A stretch of 52,809 nt of DNA. It comes from Pseudoxanthomonas sp. (lineage in GTDB: Bacteria > Pseudomonadota > Gammaproteobacteria > Xanthomonadales > Xanthomonadaceae). The stretch spans positions 21,645-74,453 of the forward strand of contig JAGHZW010000202.1 of NCBI GenBank assembly GCA_017745195.1. The letters are read 5' to 3'. Below are positions 47,607 through 52,809 of the stretch, piece after piece (the stretch's first letter is position 1; each line of letters opens with the position of its first letter). The notes beneath the pieces are model-generated. The model did not search any database and had not been told where the DNA came from. It was given only the letters and a program-made list of their open reading frames with translations. The translations under genes were made by a program, and so were the position numbers.

Positions 47607-49280
47607 TTGCCCGATACCACCCAACGCCTCGCCCGCACCGCGCAGGTAGTGGCCCGCCTGGCCCGGCACCGCCGCGTGCTGACCGGTCTGGACTGGAGCC
47701 AGGCCCCGCCGGCGGAACCCACCGTCGCCGACGCGTCCGGGCTCGCCGACGCCCGTGCCTTCGCTGCCGACCTGGAGTCGCTGGGCCCGGCGTTCATCAA
47801 GCTCGGCCAGTCGTTGTCGACGCGGCCCGACCTGGTGCCACCGGCCTATATCGATGCGCTGGACCGGATCCAGGACGAGGTCGCACCGGTCGATACCGCG
47901 GTCATCGAGAAGATCGTCGAGGATGAACTGGGCGTGCGGCTCAACCGCCTGTTCGAATCGTTCGACCCGGTGCCGCTGGCCGCCGCTTCGCTGGCGCAGG
48001 TCCATCGCGCGGTGCTGCGCGACGGGCGGGAAGTCGCAGTGAAGGTGCAGCGTCCCGGCATGGATGCGGCGATCCGGCTGGACCTGGAAGTCCTGTCGGG
48101 CCTGGCCGGCACCGCCGACGCGCTGACCGAGACCGGGCGCCGCCTGCACTTCGCCGGCTGGATCGCCGAGTTCCGCAAGATCCTGCTGCTGGAACTGGAC
48201 TACCGGCGCGAGGCCGAGAACCTGGAGCGCTTCCGCGAGCACCTTGCCGCCTATCCGCTGCTGTATGTACCTGCACCCGCCTGGGGCCTGTGCACCTCGC
48301 GCGTGCTGACCATGGAGCTGGTCCACGGCAGCAAGGTCACCACGGTCTCCGGCCTGCGCCGCACCGAACTCGACCTGGCCACGCCAGCGGCTGAACTCAT
48401 GCGCGCCTACCTGGACCAGGTATTCGTGCATGGCGACATCCACGCCGATCCGCATCCGGGCAACGTACTGCTGTGCCGCGACGGGCGCCTGGCGCTGATC
48501 GACCTGGGCATGGTCACGCAGGTGCCACCGCGCATGCGCGAGCACCTGCTTAAGCTGCTGTTCGCCGCGGTCGACGCGCGCGGCGAGGACGTGGCCCGCG
48601 AACTGGTCGCCATCGGCACGCGCCTGGAGCAGTTCGACGATGTCGCCTTCAACCGCGACACCGGCCAGCTGGTCGCGCGCTACGCCACCGGCGGGCGGCG
48701 CACGTCCGAGGGCCGCCTGCTGCTGGAACTGGTCGGCTGCGCGGCCGAACGCGGCCTGCGCGTACCGGCCGAAATCAGCCTGCTGGGCAAGACCCTGCTC
48801 AACCTGGAGCGGGTGGCCAGCGTGCTCGACCCGGCGATGGACGTGCGCCGACTGGTCGAATCGCACCTGCAGTCGATCATGCGCGCGCAGCTGCGCCGCT
48901 CCTTCTCCAGTGCCAACCTCGCCACCGAAGCGCTGGAAGTGCAGGCGCTGCTGCGCGACGCGCCGCGCAAGATCTCCGACACCCTGTCACTGCTGGCCGA
49001 GAACCGGCTGCAGGTGCGCCTGGACGGGCTGGAGAATTCGCGGCTGATGGAAAACATGCAGAAGATCGCCAACCGCATCGCCGCCTCGGTGGTCACCGCG
49101 GCGCTGCTGGTGTCGTCGGCGATGCTGATGCGGATCGACACACCGACCCGGCTGTTCGGCTATCCGGCGCTGGCGGTGGTGCTGTTCCTGGTCGCCGCCG
49201 TGCTGGGCCTGGCGATCGCCATCAGCGCGTTGTTGCGCGACCGCAAGGCGAAGCCGAACGAGCAGCACGGGCTGCATTGA
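47607..49280 (+). CDS. AarF/UbiB/ABC1-family kinase-like protein
   Basis: A 557-residue member of the atypical ABC1 kinase family. The hallmark KxGQ motif appears as FIKLGQSLSTRPDLVP near residue 64, followed by AAASLAQVHRAVLRDG (Ala-rich loop), VAVKVQRPG (Lys), FVHGDIHADPHPGN and LIDLGM. Two transmembrane helices lie at the C-terminus. UbiB supports ubiquinone synthesis, but the gene is not next to ubiE/ubiJ here, so it may be a UbiB paralogue. The start is TTG 47607 with GGAG 6 nt upstream. Confidence 0.88.
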   Translation: MPDTTQRLARTAQVVARLARHRRVLTGLDWSQAPPAEPTVADASGLADARAFAADLESLGPAFIKLGQSLSTRPDLVPPAYIDALDRIQDEVAPVDTAVIEKIVEDELGVRLNRLFESFDPVPLAAASLAQVHRAVLRDGREVAVKVQRPGMDAAIRLDLEVLSGLAGTADALTETGRRLHFAGWIAEFRKILLLELDYRREAENLERFREHLAAYPLLYVPAPAWGLCTSRVLTMELVHGSKVTTVSGLRRTELDLATPAAELMRAYLDQVFVHGDIHADPHPGNVLLCRDGRLALIDLGMVTQVPPRMREHLLKLLFAAVDARGEDVARELVAIGTRLEQFDDVAFNRDTGQLVARYATGGRRTSEGRLLLELVGCAAERGLRVPAEISLLGKTLLNLERVASVLDPAMDVRRLVESHLQSIMRAQLRRSFSSANLATEALEVQALLRDAPRKISDTLSLLAENRLQVRLDGLENSRLMENMQKIANRIAASVVTAALLVSSAMLMRIDTPTRLFGYPALAVVLFLVAAVLGLAIAISALLRDRKAKPNEQHGLH

Positions 49281-49361
49281 AGCAACAGCGCGGGCTTCGC
49301 ATCGCTTGTTGCGGGAAGCCCTTGGCCACGCGCGAACCCGCCGCACGTCCACCCGCGCGAC

Positions 49362-50492
49362 TCAGTCCAGCAGCAGGCGCTCGACCAGCCTCCGGTAGAG
49401 CTCCGGCAACGCCTCGAGGTCGGCGACGGAAACGTGTTCGTCGACCTGGTGGATGCTGGCATTGACCGGACCGACCTCGATGCACTGCGCGCCCAGCGGC
49501 GCGATGAAGCGCGCATCGGAAGTGCCGCCACCGGTGCTTTCCTCCGGCGGCGCACCGGCAAATTCCCCGAGCACCTCGCGCGCGACCGCACGCAGTCGAC
49601 CTTCGGGCGTGTAGAACGGCTCGCCACTGCGATGCCAGCGCAGGTCGTAGTCCAGGCCATGCCGGTCCAGCAGCGCGGCGATTTCCGCCTCCAGCCGTGG
49701 CGCGTCCCAGTGCGGGTTGTAGCGCAGGTTGAACAGCACCTGCAGCTCGCCGGGGATGACGTTGTTGGCACCGGTGCCGGCGTGGATGTTGCTGACCTGC
49801 AGGCTGGTCGGCGGGAAGCTCTCGTAACCGTCGTCCCAGGCCCGCGCCGCCAGCTCGGCCAGCGCCGGTGCGACCTGGTGGATCGGGTTGCGCGCCTTGT
49901 GCGGATAGGCGACATGGCCCTGCACGCCCTTCACCGTCAGCGTGGCCGACAGGCTGCCGCGACGACCCACGCGCAGCAGGTCGCCCAGCTTCGCGGTGGA
50001 CGACGGTTCGCCGGTGATGCACCAGTCGATGCGCTGGCCGCGCTCGCGGAACGTGGCGGCGACCTTGCGCACACCCTCGATTGCATCGCCTTCCTCGTCC
50101 GAGGTCAGCAGCACGGCAAGGGTGCCCGGATGATCCGGGTGCGCCGCGGTGAAGCGTTCGGCGGCGACCACGAAGGCGGCCACGCTGCCCTTCATGTCCG
50201 CGGCGCCGCGGCCGTAGAGCATACCTTCGCGCACTTCCGGCGCGAACGGATCGCTGCTCCAGGCCTCACGCGGACCCGACGGGACCACGTCGGTGTGGCC
50301 GAGCAGGACCAGCACCGGCGCACCGCTGCCGTGCGTGGCCCACAGGTTGTCGACCTGCCCGTAGCGCAGCGACTCGCAGGCGAAACCGGCGCGCTGCAGC
50401 CGCGCGGCGATCGTCGCCTGGCAGCCGGCGTCGTCGGGCGTCACCGAGGCGCGCGCGATCAGGTCACAGGTGAGGTCGAGCACGTCGCTCAT
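49362..50492 (-). CDS. dapE: Succinyl-diaminopimelate desuccinylase
   Basis: A 376-residue M20 metallohydrolase producing LL-diaminopimelate for lysine and peptidoglycan. Metal ligands are visible in [30 protein letters not shown], the GEPS segment and the C-terminal [14 protein letters not shown] 50492. It is the last gene of glnD-dapD-arsC-like-dapE on this strand; a 77-bp gap separates it from the ArsC-like gene. Confidence 0.96.
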   Translation of the reverse strand: MSDVLDLTCDLIARASVTPDDAGCQATIAARLQRAGFACESLRYGQVDNLWATHGSGAPVLVLLGHTDVVPSGPREAWSSDPFAPEVREGMLYGRGAADMKGSVAAFVVAAERFTAAHPDHPGTLAVLLTSDEEGDAIEGVRKVAATFRERGQRIDWCITGEPSSTAKLGDLLRVGRRGSLSATLTVKGVQGHVAYPHKARNPIHQVAPALAELAARAWDDGYESFPPTSLQVSNIHAGTGANNVIPGELQVLFNLRYNPHWDAPRLEAEIAALLDRHGLDYDLRWHRSGEPFYTPEGRLRAVAREVLGEFAGAPPEESTGGGTSDARFIAPLGAQCIEVGPVNASIHQVDEHVSVADLEALPELYRRLVERLLLD

Positions 50493-50569
50493 GGTCGTCC
50501 GTTTTCTCGTATGCCGCGGAAAATGCGCCGATGCCGCCCCATGTCGGGGGAAGCGGCCGGGCAGAGGGA

Positions 50570-50926
50570 TCAGCCGACGCCGAACAGCTTCTTGAAGCCG
50601 TTGTCGGAGAATCCCTGGCTGAAGGAGCCGTCGTCCCTGACCACCACCGGCCGGCGGACCAGCTGCGGATGTTCGCGCAGCAGCAGCTTCCACTCGGCCT
50701 CGCTGCCCGGCGACTTGCGGTTGTCGGGCAGCTGCCGCCAGGTGGTCGACGACTTGTTGACCAGCGCATCGAAACCACCGGCCTTCCCGGCCCACTCCAC
50801 CAGCGTCTCCGGCGAGGGCTTGCTGTCGCGGTAGTCGACGAAGGCATGCGGGACGCCGAAGCGGTCAAGCCACTTCGTCGCCTTCTTGCAGGTGTCGCAG
50901 TTTTTCAGGCCGTAGAGCGTGGTCAT
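50570..50926 (-). CDS. ArsC/Spx-family protein (YffB type)
   Basis: A 118-residue thioredoxin-fold protein with the N-terminal CxxC motif [16 protein letters not shown] and RRPVVV near the C-terminus. True arsenate reductases share the fold, but this subfamily (YffB) sits beside dapE in many proteobacteria and has no arsenate role established. ATG 50926 is chosen; the upstream frame has no similarity. Starts 4 bp after the dapD stop. Confidence 0.9.
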   Translation of the reverse strand: MTTLYGLKNCDTCKKATKWLDRFGVPHAFVDYRDSKPSPETLVEWAGKAGGFDALVNKSSTTWRQLPDNRKSPGSEAEWKLLLREHPQLVRRPVVVRDDGSFSQGFSDNGFKKLFGVG

Positions 50927-50930
50927 GCGC

Positions 50931-51827
50931 TCACCCGCGCAGCAGGTCGTTGATGCTGGTCTTGGCCCGGGTCCTGGCATCGACCTGCTTGACGATCACC
51001 GCGCAGTACAGCGAATGGCTGCCATCGGCGGCCGGCAGCGAACCGGACACCACCACGCTGCCCGGCGGCACGTATCCGTAGGAGATCTCGCCGGTAGCCC
51101 GGTTGTAGATGCGGGTGGACTGGCCGATGAACACGCCCATGCCGATCACGCTGTGGTGGCCGACCACCACGCCCTCGACCACTTCCGAACGCGCGCCGAT
51201 GAAACAGTGGTCTTCCACGATCGTCGGGCTGGCCTGCAGCGGTTCGAGCACGCCACCGATGCCGGCGCCGCCGGAGATGTGGCAGTGCTTGCCGACCTGC
51301 GCGCAGGAGCCGACCGTGGCCCAGGTATCGACCATGGTGCCCTCGCCGACGTGCGCGCCGATGTTGATGAAGCTCGGCATCAGCACCACGTCCTTGCCGA
51401 AGTGGGCGCCACGGCGGGCCACGGTGCCGGGCACCACGCGCACGCCGAGCTTGCGGAACTCGGCCTCGCCGTAGCCGTCGAAGCGGGTCGGCACCTTGTC
51501 CCAGAACGGGCCGGGCGCGCCTTCCATCACCACCATGTCGTTGACGCGGAAGTACAGCAGCACCGCCTTCTTCAGCCACTCGTTGACCTGCCAGCCGCCC
51601 TTGCCGTCCGGCTCGGCGACGCGGAACTCGCCCGTCTCCAGGCCACCGACGACACGCTCGACCAGCGGCCGCGTGGAACCGTTGATCTCGTCCAGGGTCA
51701 GCGCGGTGCGGCGCTCGAACGCGCTCTCGATCGAGAACTTCAGCTCGTCCAGGCCCGGGCCGGCGGGCTCGGCGGGACGCTTGCGCACGGTCTTGGTGGC
51801 GGACTTCTTCGGCTTCTGCGTGGCCAT
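50931..51827 (-). CDS. dapD: 2,3,4,5-tetrahydropyridine-2,6-dicarboxylate N-succinyltransferase
   Basis: A 298-residue left-handed beta-helix acyltransferase. Hexapeptide repeats are seen from about residue 140 ([26 protein letters not shown]). The conserved [16 protein letters not shown] segment is typical. A 25-residue Lys-rich N-terminal extension ([15 protein letters not shown]) precedes the usual start. It makes N-succinyl-2-amino-6-ketopimelate. Its ATG overlaps the glnD stop by one base (TGATG). Confidence 0.96.
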   Translation of the reverse strand: MATQKPKKSATKTVRKRPAEPAGPGLDELKFSIESAFERRTALTLDEINGSTRPLVERVVGGLETGEFRVAEPDGKGGWQVNEWLKKAVLLYFRVNDMVVMEGAPGPFWDKVPTRFDGYGEAEFRKLGVRVVPGTVARRGAHFGKDVVLMPSFINIGAHVGEGTMVDTWATVGSCAQVGKHCHISGGAGIGGVLEPLQASPTIVEDHCFIGARSEVVEGVVVGHHSVIGMGVFIGQSTRIYNRATGEISYGYVPPGSVVVSGSLPAADGSHSLYCAVIVKQVDARTRAKTSINDLLRG

Positions 51828-52809
51828 CAGCGGGGGGCTCCGGTTTTGAGGCTGTCGGGTTCGCGTCCGTCACGATCCAGCCGCGCATGCAGCGCCTCGC
51901 GCAGGCAGGCCTGCTCGGTCGCGTCCAGCGGCTGGTCGTGTTCGTCGGTGATCTGGAAAAGGTCTTCGGCGCGCTCGCCGAAGGTGGCGATGCGCGCGTC
52001 GTGCACGCGCAGCCGGCAGCCGCGCAGCGCCTGGGCCACGTCGGCCAGCAGGCCCGGCCGGTCGGGGCAGACCAGGCCGAGCAGGCTGCGGCGGCCATCG
52101 GTGGTGGTGCTGAAGTCGACCTGCGGCGGGAAGCGGAAGTGGCGCAGCTGGCGCGGCGCCGCGCGGCGCGGCGCACGCACGTCGTCGAGCGCGCCGGCAA
52201 GCGCTTGGCGCAGCGCGACTTCGAGCTGGACCGGGTCGCCGCTGGCGTAGGTATCGGCCGGCAGCACCTCGAAGGTATCGAACACCGCGCCGTGCGGGCC
52301 CATCAGGATGCGCGCCTGGTGCACGGCGTAGCCATGGCGGTCGAGCGTGGCCACGATCGCAGCGAACAGGCCGTCGCGGTCCGGCGAATGCACGAACACT
52401 TCCAGCGCGCCGCCCTGCCCTTCGCCCTGCCCACCGATCGGGCGCACCGCGACCTGGGTGTCGCCCGGACGCACGTCGACCAGCGCCACGGCCTGCCAGG
52501 CCAGCTGCTCGGGACGGAAGCGCAGGAAGCTCTCGTCCGGCATCTCGGCGAACTGGCGGCCGATGGTGGCGTCGTCGTAACCGCGCGCGCGCATCAGCTC
52601 GCGGGTCGCCTCGCGGCCCTCGGCCACGCGTGCCTCGGCGTCGACCGGCGTTTCCAGTCCCTCGCGCAGCACGCGCCGGGTGGCCAGGTACAGGTCGGCC
52701 AGCAGCCGGTCCTTCCACGCGTTCCACAGCTTGGGGCTGGTGCCGGCGATGTCGGCGCAGGTCAGCAGGTACAGGTAGTCCAGCCGCTCGCGGTCGCCGA
52801 CCAGGCGGT
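51827..52809 (-). CDS. glnD: [Protein-PII] uridylyltransferase/uridylyl-removing enzyme, C-terminal part
   Basis: The 3' end of glnD, continuing beyond the window edge; 327 codons are visible. The translation enters with [30 protein letters not shown], the HD-domain end typical of GlnD, then two ACT domains ([20 protein letters not shown] and [20 protein letters not shown]) that sense glutamine. The enzyme modifies PII in response to nitrogen status. It is the first gene of a run with dapD, arsC-like and dapE. Confidence 0.95.
   Translation of the reverse strand, partial: RLVGDRERLDYLYLLTCADIAGTSPKLWNAWKDRLLADLYLATRRVLREGLETPVDAEARVAEGREATRELMRARGYDDATIGRQFAEMPDESFLRFRPEQLAWQAVALVDVRPGDTQVAVRPIGGQGEGQGGALEVFVHSPDRDGLFAAIVATLDRHGYAVHQARILMGPHGAVFDTFEVLPADTYASGDPVQLEVALRQALAGALDDVRAPRRAAPRQLRHFRFPPQVDFSTTTDGRRSLLGLVCPDRPGLLADVAQALRGCRLRVHDARIATFGERAEDLFQITDEHDQPLDATEQACLREALHARLDRDGREPDSLKTGAPR

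Noticed and set aside
50570-50926. Calling the ArsC-like gene an arsenate reductase
   Set aside because: No ars genes nearby. The dapD-dapE context and CxxC form fit the YffB subgroup, which has no shown arsenate role.

Overview
This window is ordinary chromosomal DNA from a high-GC gammaproteobacterium. Gene order and protein sequences point to the Xanthomonadaceae/Lysobacteraceae (Lysobacter, Luteimonas or Pseudoxanthomonas type). The markers are rpsT facing murJ-ribF-ileS-lspA-ispH, an oprP/pstS/pstS/pstCAB/phoU phosphate block, glnD-dapD-arsC-like-dapE, and a ParC of gammaproteobacterial type. Coding density is high, GC is uniformly high, and I see no insertion sequence, prophage or CRISPR array. 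The species call is inference from family knowledge, not from a search.

Layout. 1-8.6 kb: housekeeping genes, mostly on the minus strand: ispH (partial), lspA, ileS, ribF, murJ, then rpsT (plus), obgE, rpmA, rplU. 8.9-20.1 kb: DNA repair and small-molecule metabolism: uvrA with a thioesterase, a periplasmic copper chaperone, two crotonases, a LysR/SDR divergent pair, sseA with a DUF1289-Nudix fusion, an FKBP isomerase, and nth. 20.2-27.7 kb: a complete phosphate-uptake block with porin, two PstS paralogues, PstC, PstA, PstB and PhoU. It carries three clear clusters of 11-bp-periodic Pho-box repeats.

27.8-30.4 kb: a four-gene cassette that looks like a ribosomally made, post-translationally modified metallophore system of the HvfABC/bufferin type. 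Two exported precursors each carry flanking EGxCG repeats around a pair of canonical EF-hand loops. They are followed by a DUF692 enzyme and its DUF2063 partner. The EF-hand plus EGxCG architecture in tandem duplicate makes this one of the two most interesting loci.

30.5-47.2 kb: RNase T, a large periplasmic-sensor diguanylate cyclase, rlmB, a GFA-family protein, rnr, tRNA-Leu(CAG), parC, tpm, a bacterioferritin-like gene, a penicillin-acylase-family hydrolase, an I78-type inhibitor lipoprotein, a secreted RidA-like protein and asnB. Upstream of asnB on the same strand there is a 32-codon open reading frame with seven Asn codons within residues 8-21. It is followed by an intrinsic terminator whose left arm is perfectly complementary (13 bp) to a segment inside that frame. 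This has the full anatomy of a ribosome-mediated attenuator sensing asparagine, and is the other main discovery. 47.6-52.8 kb: an AarF/UbiB-family kinase-like protein, then dapE, an ArsC-like protein, dapD and the 3' part of glnD.

Three convergent gene pairs (echA-like/lysR, rnt/diguanylate cyclase, tpm/bfr) end in perfect inverted repeats whose arms contain both stop codons, a compact way to make a shared hairpin.
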